From Hetaerina americana (taxonomy: Eukaryota; Arthropoda; Insecta; Odonata; Calopterygidae): DNA of 64,000 bases. Under the pieces are notes generated by a model that searched no databases, was not told where the DNA came from, and saw only the letters and a list, made by a program, of their open reading frames with translations. The position numbers were made by a program, and so were the translations under genes. Shown one piece after another: positions 44,268-56,180 of this stretch. The stretch's first letter is position 1; each line of letters starts with the position of its first letter. Location of the stretch: NCBI GenBank assembly GCA_022747635.1, contig JAKTNV010000020.1:3943501-4007500 (forward strand), in the 5' to 3' direction.

Positions 44268-46974
44268 ATGACTAATAACGTCAAACAAGTCATCAGTATC
44301 ATTCAATGGAATGTTAACAGCCTGCCAGGAAAACGGGAAGAGATATTAAGTAGAATCAGCCGGAAAACACCCGACATCCTGCTTATTCAGGAAACCTGGA
44401 TCAAACCGGACAATCACTTTTACGTGCCAGGATATGCGCAGGCAAGGTCTGATAGGCTGGACAGACCACATGGCGGGGTGCTCTCCAAAGCCTGCCACAA
44501 AGTAAAAACCCCCACGGCTCCAAATCCGGTTCGACTCGAACTGGCGGGTATCCGCATTACCACTAAACTGGGAAACCTGGACGTGTGGTTGGCATACGTT
44601 CCCTTGGCAAGCTAGAGGATGCCGATGAAGAAGCAATAAGCTCTATTTTTACAGAACACTGCGTCGTTGGAGGAGACCTGAACTGTAAACACCAAGACTG
44701 GGAGTCCTTCGTTAACAACGCGGCGGGGAAAAAGCTGGATCGCCTTAAGGAGGCAAACAAACCTAACTATCACTGCTCCTCCCACACCGACTCACCTGGG
44801 CCTGGGACGTTGCAGGGACGACGTACTCGACATAGTCCTCTACAAAGGGATCCCAAAGACAGTTCTCCCGATTGCCCTTAACAACTCGGCGTCGGACCAC
44901 CTTCCGCTACATTACAGTGTAATCCTCTCACCCCTTGCTAAAGGGTGTGACGCGAGACCACCTATACCCCGGAAGCGGTTCAGAGAACTGGTCGCCCAGA
45001 AAATCAGAGCCCTCCACGGGGGAAGCTTCTCCAGCCCTAGGGAAGTAGACCAGGGCTGTGTGGCCTGGGAAAACGTGATCTTCTCCTCTATGAAGGAGGC
45101 AAGGATGACCACACTGCAACCACCTACTCCCAGCGCACGCCCAAATCCCATCCTAAAGTATATGAAACGCAGCCAGGTGCAAGTGGCAACACGACCGTAG
45201 CAGATAAAACCGCATGCGATTCATCGCCCTCCAAAACAAAGTACGCGGACTGCTAAGAGAACACCGGCGAAAGGAATGGCATAAAACCGTCTCGGAACTG
45301 GCCACTGAGGACGGCTGAATCTGGAGGATGGCTCGCGCCCTAAAGTCTCCCACAAAAGCGGCGCAACCACTAATCCACGGGGTTTGCACGGGATATCTGC
45401 AAAGAGCCAGCTCTTTGCAGATATCCCGTGCGAACGCTTCTCCAACAATGTAAAAATCACCTCTCGAGGGAGTAGTCGAAGAGCACCGGCAAACCCTCCA
45501 GCACGCCCCTTTCAGAAAAGCTGACCAAATCTCAGTCGAGGAGATAAGCGGCTACATCCGCGCCCTGTGGACCAAGGGAGCGGCAGGGCCGGACGGAATC
45601 ACGAATGCTAAAGCACCTTGTTCTTGATTCCACCTGCAAAACGGAGCTCTTCCATGCCTTGCCTCCTTATTTAGGGCAGCAATCCAGCTGGGGCATTTCC
45701 CACACCATTACAAGCTTTCAAAGATCATCATGCTGTAAATTTACTCAAAACCCCTGGAAAACCACCCTCATATCGCCCAATAAGCTTGCCTAACACCATT
45801 GTGAAACTGTTAGAGACGGCTATAAAAAACCGCTTGAGCAACATCATTGAGGAAAAGGACCTAATAATCCCGGAGCAGAAGGGATTTCGGCGAAGAACTG
45901 CAATCCCCCCAAATTTTACGGCTGACTGAGGACATCACAGGCGCCTTCAAGAGAAGACATGTTACACAGGCTGTATTTCTCGACCTTGAAGCAGCCTTCG
46001 ATCTGGTTTGGTCAAGGGGCTTGATTTTTAAAATAGGCAACTTGCCTCTCCCGACCCACTTAACGAAGTCCCTATAGTTATTCTTGTCCTGCAGATCATT
46101 CTACGTCGCACAACGGGCAGCTACTTCTAACCTCCACCCCTTGGACTCTGGTGTACCTCAGGGGTCCGTTCTATGACCAATATTATTCACAATCTTCGTG
46201 AACGACGTTCTGAACTCTGACGGCACAAATCTATATTTATATGCCGACGACACCACAGTATCCACATAGGCGGAAAATCTTACTTGGGCTACCCTTCAGC
46301 TTTAAAGGGCCGTCGGCAACCTAGAGGACTGGATGAATGACCTGAAGCTGAAAGGAAACCCAGCTAAATGCTCCCACATCACCTTCTCCCGTCGAAGAGT
46401 TAGAGACCTGGATCCACCCATCCAGTTTGGCAGCAAAATCATCCCAAGGAAGAAATACACCTCCCATCTTGGCGTCAAGCTTGGCAAAGGGCTTCATTGG
46501 GCCGGACAAACCAGCAACGCTTCAGGAAAAGCACTGGGGGAAACTAGGGCCCTCCAACTTATTTTAAGACCTTCTGCACCGGTGTCAGTAAAGACAAAGA
46601 GGTCGCTCTACCTAAGCATGATACGACCACTCCTTTGCTATGGGGCGCCAACATGGTTCAATGCAGCTCCATCCCATCTAAAAAGGATACAGGTAAAATA
46701 ATCGAATATCTTGAGGTAACTTGTTGGTACGCCATGGTTCGTCAGAAAAAGCGACATAAGAAAAGACTTGAACATCCCTCCTATCCTTAAGGCAGAAAAC
46801 ATAGCAACAGCCTTAGCCAACACCGGAAAATCGCTCCGCGATGGTATTTGGGGCTACAATACCGATGTTCGCACACTTCACAGAAGACCCAAAGTAGACT
46901 CTTACTCTGCAACTCTTAAACACCGAGGTAGATACATTCGGCAAACCCCTTCGCACTCGGAAAACGCCATGTGA
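44268..46974 (+). pseudogene. Jockey ORF2 (endonuclease-reverse transcriptase)
   Basis: It starts MTNNVKQVISIIQWNVNSLP (apurinic endonuclease motif I), then LLIQETW with the catalytic Glu, VVGGDLNCKH at about 44662-44692, and NNSASDHLPLHYSV near 44880-44922 with the catalytic Asp-His. RT motifs follow: AAGPDGITN, PISLPNTIVKLLE, FLDLEAAFDLVW, and LYLYADDTTVST (about 46230-46265) with the catalytic ADD. The C-terminal part ends RPLLCYGAPTWFNAAP and IPPILKAENIA. Stops and frameshifts near 44612, 44880, 45200, 45420, 45610, 45930 and 46270 make it non-functional. A 25-bp palindrome lies at 45383-45434. Confidence 0.88.
45383..45434. repeat. Perfect-type palindrome, 25-bp arms, 2-nt spacer
   Basis: Arms 45383-45407 and 45410-45434 match at 24 of 25 positions (GCTCTTTGCAGATATCCCGTG and its complement). 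It lies in Jockey ORF2 between the endonuclease and RT domains, where one arm has evidently been copied in inverse orientation. Confidence 0.93.
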
Positions 46975-47029
46975 CAAATAAATAAAACTACTTAAGAATT
47001 AAATCTATACAATACACATGCTGTAAACA

Positions 47030-48680
47030 ACCCATCGTTAGAGGCTTAGAAACATTGTTCCTACTCCGCCTCCGTGCAACATAGGTCGAAGATTAGGAGC
47101 CAGACGGAAGTTAGTCCACGCCACGTCTGTTCCTCAGTCATGCTGCAATGACGTATGACCCCAGTGGGGCGGCCAGTAAGTGATGGTGTCACGTTAAAAA
47201 CATTACTGAGCAGGTCAACGGGAAACCACCTCAACTATTATTTCCAAGATAAATATGATGGTCACTAGAGAGATTTTGAGTCCTGGCAAATACGGGGCTA
47301 GGCACAATCGGCCGTGTGTCGTACCCGGCAGCGGGGGAGGCAGGGTTTTCACGGTCGTCTTCCCACGACACCCTTGCAAGGGAAAACCGGCTGCAGTAGC
47401 TGAGAAGACGCAGGAGAAGAAGACCAAATTAGTTAGAATTGGAACGTAGAATGTGAGGACACTGATGGCAGCAGGTAAATTGGAGAATATTAAGCGAGAG
47501 ATTGAAAGGGGAAAAATAGATATTTTAGATCTATACGAGGTAAGATGGAAAGATAGCGGGGATTACTGGAGTGATAATTATAGAATAATATACAGCGGCA
47601 AGGACTAGAGCCAACGAGGGGTTGCCATTGTATAAAATGAAGAGATAGGTAGAAGGGTAGTCAACATAGAGCAGTTAACGGATAGATTATAACTTTTAGA
47701 GATAAAAACACAACCGACGAACTTGGTTATTATTCCGGTACACATGCCAACGAGCAACCATAAGGAAGGTCGATAGGATATTCCATCAGTTATAGGACTT
47801 AACCGGGTGTGTTTCCGCAGGGAAACATTTGATAGTTATGAGGGATTGGAATGCGACAGCAGGCGAAGGAAGAGATGGTGATGAGGTCGGGGACTACGGT
47901 TTAGGCGCGAGGAATGACCGCGGGAAGAAAGAAGTTGAGTTCTGCAGGAGACAGGGGTTAGTCATTACCAACATTTGGTTTAGACCCCTCAAAAGACGCA
48001 GGTATATATGGAAAATGCCAGGTGACTCAGAAATGTATCAGCTAGATTATATCCCTGTTAGACACAGGTTAGGAACAGTGTGATAAATTCGCACAGCTTC
48101 CCGGGAGCGGATGAGGGCTCTGACCACAATTAAGTTGCTATGAAATGTAGCGTCCATTTCAAAAAGATAAGGCAGGGGCGGCGATATAGAAAATGGAATA
48201 TAGAAGCATTAAATGGTTTGAAAAGGAAGGGATACAAACAGGCGGAAGAGGATATCATGGAGGATAGTAAAGAGCTAAGTACTATCGAAGAAAAATGGGA
48301 AAGTATCAAGTTAGGGTTGTCTAAAGCCGCGAAAGACACTATTCGAACCGTTAACGCTAAAAGGACTAGGAAACCATGGATCACGGATGAAATGATTACA
48401 AAGATGAATGAGTGGAGAAAATGGAATAATGTAAATGCAGAATTGGGCAAAATGAAGTACAAAGAATTGAACAATAAATTGAGGCGGGCAACAAATAAAA
48501 CAAAAGAAGTATGGTGGAAGACACAGTGCGAGGATATGGAAAGTCTGCAGAGGAAGGGTTAAATCTTTATCGGGAAGTAAGAAAGGGAGATGAACGATAG
48601 CAGTTAAAGATAAGGCGGGTAAGGTAATAGTTGACGCAGGAAAGATCCAAGAGAGGTGGAAGGAATATATAGAAGAACTT
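47030..48680 (+). mobile_element. BovB-type RTE, copy 2, 3'-truncated
   Basis: The 5' region (about 47070-47250) matches the 5' region of the copy at 20735-20990. The ORF starts at 47255 (MMVTREILSPGKYGARHNRP) and continues through the endonuclease: KIDILDLYEVRWKDSGDYWS, MRDWNATAGEGRDGDEVGD, then MYQLDYIPV, to the linker (NGLKRKGYKQAEEDIMEDSK). It stops abruptly after KEYIEEL at about 48680, where a GT-rich minisatellite begins. No RT remains. Confidence 0.87.
47255..48562 (+). pseudogene. RTE endonuclease region of copy 2
   Basis: The reading frame is broken by stops near 47447, 47606, 47690 and 47770 and by frameshifts. The catalytic GDWNAT of the family reads RDWNAT here. The linker portion, 48140-48562, is open for 140 codons and is homologous to 19642-19836 of copy 1. 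Confidence 0.82.
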
Positions 48681-48852
48681 TGTGTGTTGGTGTGTGTGTT
48701 CGTTTGTGTTTGTGTGTGTTTTCGCGTGTGTTCGTGTTTGTGTCCGTGTGTGTGTTCGTTTGTGTTCGTGTGTGTGTTCGTGTTTGTGTTCGTGTGTGTG
48801 TTCGTTTGTGTTCGTGTATATTTGTGTATTTGTGTGTGTGCTTGAATGCACA
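48681..48852. repeat. GT-rich minisatellite (TGTGTTCG-type units)
   Basis: Irregular alternation of GTGTGTTCGT, TTGTGTTCGT and related units over about 170 bp. It gives periodic low-complexity ORFs on both strands. Confidence 0.93.
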
Positions 48853-48856
48853 CACA

Positions 48857-48885
48857 CGAGGGTAGGCTGAAAAGTAAAAGAAAAA
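48857..48885. repeat. Possible solo mariner terminus
   Basis: ACGAGGGTAGGCTGAAAAGT resembles the outer TIR of the mariner at 49088-50026 (CGAGGGCAGGATGAAAACTA as complement of its right end). Only about 20 bp of similarity, so weak. Confidence 0.35.
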
Positions 48886-49087
48886 TGCAAGAATATTGGC
48901 GAAAAAAATGTAAGAAACTAGGCGTTCTCAATTAATGAAAATATTATTACTATTACCGATATTTTACTCCTTTTTTATTTTGTGAATTTATCAGTTCTTT
49001 TTGCAATTCCATTTAATAGAAAGGATGTAGGGGACTGAGGCTCAAGAGCCTTGTCTTTCGTTGAGATTGTCCTTTTATCAGAATAAA

Positions 49088-50026
49088 TTAGGGCAGACTG
49101 AAAAATAATGCACACATACATGTAGAGCGCGAAGAAAACAACTAGTAAGACCGGGCAACATGTACAATGAAGTGCAATTGCCCGAGTTTCAAAGTCATAT
49201 ATACTATTTTTTACATAGACATCGTTAAGGCTAACACATTCCTGCCAACGTGTAACAAGTTTTTTTATTCCATCCCTGAAAAAAATCTTCCGAATTTACT
49301 CGAATTCAAGACTTGAAAGCTGCCTTCACTTCATCGTCCGAGGTGTAATGATTACCCTTGAGGCGTCTCTTAAGTTAAGGGAAAATATGGGGGGAATGAG
49401 GAGGGTGTGGGGTCGGTTCAAATTTCAGATTTCGCAGAGCCTCTCCAGTTGCGCGCGAGGTGTGTGGACGAGCGTTGTAGTAATGTTGCAAGGTTATTGG
49501 CGCCAGGCTGCCTTTAATAAGTCAAACGTCTTTCTTGGATATTCCAATATGGCTTTTAACGCGCTTTTGAGTGATTTGCCGGTCATTTTGAATCAAATCT
49601 TCGACGAGTTTTCGATGTTTATCGTCTGTGTCGGCAGTGATCGGATGTCCGCTGCGTGTATAATCAACAATTATGGCATTTCCAGGCTCGCAGCCACGAA
49701 AGTTTACCGCCCATCAATTAGCAGTAGACATATCTACAGCATCGCCACCATAAACAGCCTTTAAACGACGACTAATCTCAGTAGAAGTCACATTTTCACC
49801 AGTTAAAACTTCGATAACAGTACGCTGATTAATTCACGTCGACATAGAACCAGAACACGTCTCCATATTTCCGCTTCTCAAAATGCACTGGATGAATAAA
49901 ACGATCTCAAACATGCGCGTGCGTATTGAGTGGAATGTTACTTCTACATGCCACCAGAAATGCTTCTGAAAGTTATTTTTTTTGCGGCCTTCAAGCATGT
50001 GTGCATTAGTTTTCATCCTGCCCTCG
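49088..50026 (-). mobile_element. Internally deleted mariner, about 0.94 kb
   Basis: The ends are inverted repeats: left GGGCAGACTGAAAAATAATG, right (complement) GGGCAGGATGAAAACTAATG, extended by CACACAT. The right side is followed by TA at 50027. The minus strand encodes an N-terminal DNA-binding part and a C-terminal part of a mariner transposase, with the first catalytic block absent. Confidence 0.82.
49200..49850 (-). pseudogene. mariner transposase remnant, catalytic centre partly deleted
   Basis: Minus-strand order: NQRTVIEVLTGENVTSTEIS, RRLKAVYGGDAVDMST, VNFRGCEPGNAI, DDKHRKLVEDLIQNDRQITQ (both HTH regions and linker), then directly HYYNARPHTSRA (the HxDNARPHT block with Asp read as Tyr), FEPTPHPP, KRRLKGNHYTSDDEVKAAF. 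The GDESW block and surrounding 60-80 residues are missing, and stops occur. This is a non-autonomous derivative. Confidence 0.78.
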
Positions 50027-50247
50027 TATATATGTGCGTGTGCATATAATTATATCGAAGGAGCGAGATAACGTTAACCATGACAAATATAGATTGAAAT
50101 ATAGCAAAGGTCGTATTCCGAAATATTCGAAGGAACACTTACCTTCTTCTGCGGGCAGAAGGAACGGAATTTTTTACGTGTGTATATTTCTGTTGGCTAA
50201 CGCCATCTCGCTGGATTACAATTAATCCTCTCACCGTCTCAATTGGG

Positions 50248-50480
50248 CTGGAATATTGACGTGGTGGAGGGGGTTGTTCGATCTGTTGTCTCCTAGAGAT
50301 TTGAGCTCTGCTGGCGAGAGCAATCATCTTTGCTCCTAGCAGCACCACCCCCATTGGATGTGAGACGGGTCGAGATGGAGGTGGAGGCACGCGAACGGTG
50401 GTAGTCAGCGCAGCGTCCGTTCCACAGTGCGGCGGCTGCAGAGATGTGTCTGACTTCGATTTGAGTAATTGTATCACGCT
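50248..50480 (+). repeat. Probable 5' end of a second, divergent RTE-like family
   Basis: TTGACGTGGTGGAGGGGGTT, CCTAGAG, TGCTGGCGAGAG and TGCTCCTAGCAG occur in the same order as TTGACGTGGTGGAAGGGCTT, CCTAGAG, TGCTGGCGGGAG and TGCTCCTGGTAG on the minus strand of the RTE 5' region (21000-20930). No coding sequence follows, so this is a solo 5' piece. Confidence 0.42.
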
Positions 50481-53059
50481 AAAGCACCATTGAAGGTGGC
50501 ATTGGGAATCGCCTTAATTAATTATCCCACGAAAGAAGTATGGGCATAAATCTGATTTTGAGTCCTGTCATCTCCGTATTTAGGCCCATTTGGCCCGTTG
50601 TCGGGCCCTGCTGAGACAAGGCTCCCCCACCGGCCGTCTGAAGAAGTCTTTGCAAAGTGAAATCGACAGGAGCAGCGGAGAGAACGCGGAAGAGAACTCA
50701 ACCTTTTTAACGAGAGGAAATGGAAGGATTTATGCACAGAACAAGGTGGAAAAAAGCACAAATACTTGTATGAGGAACCGCGGTTTTGAAGCGTGGTGAG
50801 GATATGGTGAGTTTACCCAAAAGGGTTTAATTGGTGCGCTGTAATGTTGGATTAAATACTGTCAAGAAGTAAGGAGCAAAATCCGTGCTAACTATCAAGG
50901 ATATATCAGGAAGGTCATTAAATGAACCGGGAAAGTTTCAAGATAGATGAAAAGAATAAAAAGAAGATTCGTATGGTAAAGAAATCCGGCCAACAAGCTT
51001 AGTCATAGAAAGAGAATATTACTTGAAAACGCTTTCTCAGAGACATAGTGACGAGCTTGTATGACAGGGCGTGCGAAAATACCCAGCGCTTTCAAAAATT
51101 TGTCGACCAAAATTACTGTTTTGTCAGAAATAGGAGATATACTGGCTTTAAAATAAGATAACCGTTGTAGAAAATTTTTTAAAATACATTGAAATTTTTA
51201 TCGGGAGACTTACATTTATAGAAAAAATGTAGGTCTCCCTATTAGGATTACCCCATACAAATACGAGGTAGTCTAATATTTTAATTTAGGCGTTGGATGG
51301 GCGGACATGTAACGACTCTACACTTTTCAGCGTCGTCTATGGAACAATATTGTTTCACACTGCCATAAACCAACATAAATGTATTCAATTCGGTAGACCT
51401 ACTCCCTCCCTCCATACCGCCCAACATGCCCATCTCATCTACTCGCTTGCCTGGCGTCCCTTCTTATACCACAGTTTTGAATACTCTGTCGCTTATTAAA
51501 TATCTCCTTTCCGAATATCTTAGAATTAAAAGAATTGTTTAAGCGAGTGTCTGTATAAATATTAATGTTGTACTCACAGCATTATACAAAGACTACGAGT
51601 TTTACTGCAATGTAGACGAACTAATCGCATAGTTTCTCAATGAGTGTTCGTTTTGGGGAGGATTTTGCTCGTCTGTTTTAACCATGTGAGCTTAAATTAA
51701 GAGCTATTCGAGATACTAGATAAATTATGCATTTGAGTTAATCCATGTTACACAGGAGGTCATCTGAAGGAAGTATGAATCCTTCTGTGGCTGAAGCATA
51801 AATGGATCAGCTAACAAACGTATATACGCATATTTTCGTGAGCAAAACTCAATAATCCCTCCCCCATCCCTTGGCCTCACTTTGTGTTCAAGTGATGATA
51901 GCAGATTGATGCATTAATCTGATAGCTCGCTATTCGCTGTTGCCGTTTCAGGTTCAAAGAATCCGCTGCGACCACATCCTCTTCTATGTTAAAAGAAGTT
52001 AAGGCAAAATTGGGCGAATTAATAAAATTGTTAGGAGAATATTTGCAAGATAAAAAAGCCCACTCATGAAAGAGATAGTTAAGAAAAAGTGCATATGTAA
52101 AGTAGTAGTGAAAATATATCGTGAGAGCTTCTAAATGGAGCGCACGTATGTTGCATGAATGGAGAGGAAAGAGATGGGGAGGGTGTAGGAAGTTCAACGA
52201 GGAAAGAGGACCAGCGGACGCTAAAGGCTCTTTTACGAATTGTTATGGAAATTGCGATGAAATGGAAGAAAACGGCATTTTGATCATAATGGGGAAGAGG
52301 CAGGGTGTCTTGTGCCAATGCGAAGGAAGCTGCTGAATTGAATGTCAGGCAAATTGTGATAAACTGGAATATTGAAGATTTCGGTAGTGGATGGAGACAG
52401 GAGAGGGATGGAAAGCGGAAGGCTAGGCGTGTTGAACGGAACAACGAGGGCGGGAACCAAAACCATGGTTTTCTATAACGTGAGCAGGTAGGTCAGCGAG
52501 TCTAATTTTACTTATGGCTTAGGAGTGCAGCAGTGCTTGGTTCCAGGGCGACCCACCTTGAACTTCAAACTTCCACTTGAATGTGCAAATTCTAAAATAA
52601 ATGCCTGATACAGCTTATGCGTACCGGAAAGTCGGAAACATAATAAATAGCACTAAACTTCATCCGGAAGCCATGTGACTGGCAGGTTGAATGCTAAAAA
52701 CCAATAAAAGGTTCGCTCGTATTTAATTAATGTTCATAATGAGAACTCGTATAATAATTCTTCCGATTGAAGTTTTGACCTGAAACATTTATATTCATTA
52801 TAGTTGCGGTTTTTGTGTAATAATGCAGACTTCTTTTTGATTTTATGAATGATGCGTATTTGGTACTCTTGAGCGGTCATGCTTGCAAGGGGTTGTGGAT
52901 GAGATTAGAACCATTTGTAGTAATTTTGGAGTCGAATTGTGTAATTGTTTAGCGTCGAGACTATTGCGATTTTATCCAATATTATTATCTGCCATCCAAC
53001 CTTATCTAAAACTCTTGAAACGCCACACCCTTTAGTCGAGCCGTCCGTTTAAATGGTGA
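50481..53059. other. No recognisable feature apart from one hairpin
   Basis: A 14-bp imperfect hairpin GGGAGACTTACATT / AATGTAGGTCTCCC at 51203-51239 stands out; otherwise nothing. ORFs at 51877-52466 show no similarity I recognise. Confidence 0.5.
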
Positions 53060-53560
53060 CTGATATTACGCAGCGGTGGCGCATCGTGTTACGTGATCCC
53101 CCTTCCTCCCTTAGCGCCCAATAATTGCCCCGCTCCCCCTCCCCCATTCCCTGCGCCCTAAGGGGACGCACTCCGCGTCATCCACCCCTGCCGTCATCCC
53201 TGCCCTCAACCTATCCCTTTATTGTGGCATGTGTCCTCTCCCTCGCGACCCTTTGTTTCTGGAGACCCTTCGCCGTTGATATGGCCGTCCGCTCTCGAGA
53301 CTTCGCGTCTTGTCAGCTTCCCCCCCTTTACCCCCGCCACCCCCCTCAGGTCACCCTCTCCAGTCCCCCCAAACCACACCCCCAGACCTCCTCTTGGCAT
53401 ATGCTCCGGCGCTCGTTCCCTCTTGAGCTATTAGCTGCCGTGTCCCAAACACCCCGTCACCCTCCCTCTCTTCGCTTTTCAAATGTCTACGGTTTGCTTT
53501 CATAAGGCATTCCCTCGTTTCCTGGTTCTCCATTCTTACAATTTTCCCCGTCCCTTTCCC
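53060..53560. other. C-rich, GC-rich island
   Basis: Strong pyrimidine bias on the plus strand and several overlapping ORFs (126 codons at 53125-53505). No recognisable domain. Confidence 0.3.
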
Positions 53561-55509
53561 ATCTTATTCTATTTCTCAGAGCTCATGTGGATGTCGCGGG
53601 GTGAACACTATGGTGTGTTTTACTCGTGGAAATGAAGCGATACGAGCAATGTTCACGATTGGCAATCTAAGAGTAAACGAACATTACTTATAATCGCAGC
53701 ATTTGAAATACGATACTCGCGTGCCTGGGATATTATTTTGCTCATTCACAAAGCGGAACACTGTTTTAACTCATCCTTTCAATCTCGAGATGGAAGGAGG
53801 TACACATAAATTTTTATCATGTCGAATTGTCGCGCTGCTACGAGTGCTAATTTAAAGAAGTGTCGCCTAACTAATATTCATAAACGCTAAGAAGTTGGCC
53901 ACTAAACAGCTTGCTGATATGAGGCCAAAGCTTGTGCATCTATTCACGCGCATAATTACGATATATGCAGTTGATCGACATAATCTTTTGCGTACTTCCA
54001 CTCGCATTAAATACCAGTTGCAGTTTTTAATACTGATGATAACCATTCATGTAGTCGGCCCTAAATATGCTCCTTATTCTAAATGAACGTATTAAAGTAA
54101 ATAACTGTGCGTTGCATGTGTGTGTATGTGTGGGCATTGAAGGGGTATTCGTACGGTTAATCGTGCCTACCGAGCATCGCACGCTGAAACAACTGCATAA
54201 CTACATGTACGTATGCGTAACTGCTGCATTCGACTGAGTGGGGGGTACTTACTTCTTTGAGTGAGAATACCTCGGTAAATAAACATTTGAGTTCAGGAAT
54301 GTTATTTTTCAACAACGCTGGGTGCCTATTAATATTATCCTGCGTCATCACTTTTTAACATATTTGTATTTCCTGAATTATTGCAATCAAAAACGCAAAA
54401 ACTGTAAATGTAGGACTTAAAACCAGAGAAAGATTTTAGAGAATTTTTTTTCACTTTTTATATTATGTTAGGCTGCGAAAATTTCTAAAACTATTTGTTT
54501 GGATTCACTTTGCACCCATAGCTATCCATTCTATCGGGGAAGTGCTGAAATATTTGAGCATTTAACTTATGCAGTTCCATTGAATTACTTTCAAAAGAAA
54601 GTCAGTGAAAATTAAAAAAAGAAGACTTGAAATCAGTATCCATATAATTACGAGTAATGGCCACCCTCTGGCATCACACTCAATGCTCGGGACAACAAAA
54701 TATGGTATTAAATGGCGAATTACCTTTTAAAGAGGATAGCGTAGTCCGTTTCATTTATTAGATGTATTTTAAACCTCTGGATTTGCTGTTGTGTGAACAG
54801 CTCTTTGCAAAATATGAAAAACATGAAGTTTACATTTAGTACCAGCCGTCGTGCATTGCTCAAAATATAAAGTTTGTCCTGGTGCAACGAACGTAAACCG
54901 TTCATTCTCTGTACACGTAGACAGTGAGGAAATTGTTTAGTTAAGGGGAGCCCTGATTAAAACATGGAGCTAGCATTTTCCCCCTCTTGTATTTAAACCT
55001 GTTTTTAAAGTGTTACCACTACTTTTAATAGCTAATGTATGTTTGTATATCTCTCCTGTTGCACGAAGAGACAAATTATTTAAATGCTAATTTTGGTGTG
55101 AAATACATAACTATATTGGCACGCCAGCTGTGTCATCACTCCTTCATTAGTTATATCATTAATGAACAAATCCTAATTCACAATTTACTACCAAAATAGT
55201 CGCTTTTAAAATATGTAAGCACTTTTTGGGGGTCCTTGGTATTTGTTAACAAATATAATTTATATGTTTTTCCTTTAAAGCCCTTTTGAAATCTCATCCC
55301 ATAGCTTTACTTAAGGTTTTTTGTGTCTTCTGAAAAATGTTAGGTTGAGGGCGCATGCGTGGGCGGGCACCAAATGTGCATGCTGGAAACCTTGAATGTA
55401 CGTACTTCCCACTGAACCCATTTCCCGACGCTGTTCGCAATCCTACCTTGTCAATGGCAAAACTTTCGATATTACAGAATCAAACGTAGTCTTGACTTCC
55501 CCTGCTCGC
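53561..55509. other. AT-rich stretch, no recognisable feature
   Basis: Short GT tract near 54115-54133; nothing else. Confidence 0.5.
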
Positions 55510-56180
55510 GATTGTCCGGATACTATGCATTTGACAGGTGTACCAACCCCCCTCCCCGAGTCCCTCCTTTTCATCCCCTTCCCACCTTACCACATACGCA
55601 ACCCTCCCTCCCACGCGAACCTCCCCATTGTAGCTCATCGCCCTAATCTAACCCCTAGGAGCCGAGGCCTCACCCACCCCGCCTCCCCTTGCGACCCGCT
55701 TCTTCTACCTCCCGGTCCCCCGCGGTCACCCAGCACGCACGCCCCCTCTGGCGGCATTCCAGACCGCTCAACATTACTCCGTCTCTCATTCTTCCCCCTC
55801 GGGGCAACAACGGAGCTCGGTTTTTTATTCCCATCCCATCTCACCCTCCGTCCCCCTGGAAGGGAGTGGCAAAGGGATGGAGGAGGGAAGGGCGGCGGGA
55901 AGAAAGATAAGGCAGGGAGGGAGAAGAAAGGAGGAAGGACTGGTGAAAGGGTAAAAGAGGGTCGAGACGCCCTTCCGTCTCCTGACGTCCGATCCCTTTT
56001 TCACTCCCTCTCCGATATTTCTCTTTATATTGTTTCTCTTTTCCCGCGTTCCTCGCTTCCGTCTCCTCCGGTCCATCTCTCCCGCCCGCCCCTCCTCCTC
56101 AGGATACGTATCCTCCTGCACTTCCGAGCTTATGTACGGGGACAGGTTTTTGGTGATGGCGGATTCCTCGCCGAGAATGT
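55510..56180. other. GC-rich island with strand-asymmetric composition
   Basis: C-rich to about 55855, then purine-rich (GGAAGGGC, GAAAGGAGGAAG) to 55960, then pyrimidine-rich again. A 294-codon plus-strand ORF (55396-56280) spans it but is low-complexity (Pro/Ser-rich then Gly/Lys/Arg-rich) with no recognisable domain. I treat it as a composition effect. Confidence 0.3.

Larger units (their letters stand above)
43180..46985 (+). mobile_element. Jockey-clade non-LTR retrotransposon, near full length, inactivated
   Basis: ORF1 (about 43220-44130) with CCHC zinc knuckles, ORF2 (44268-46974) with endonuclease then reverse transcriptase, and an A-rich tail ATAAATAAAAC at 46977-46987. About 3.8 kb, close to the size of Drosophila jockey. 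Both ORFs contain stops and frameshifts. The 5' end is uncertain. Confidence 0.88.

Noticed and set aside
48311..48931. 206-codon minus-strand ORF rich in Thr/His/Asn
   Set aside because: Translation of the GT-rich minisatellite opposite an RTE remnant.
51203..51239. Hairpin as a terminator or microRNA precursor
   Set aside because: A 14-bp arm with a short A-rich loop is too short for a microRNA precursor, and no transcription unit is visible nearby.
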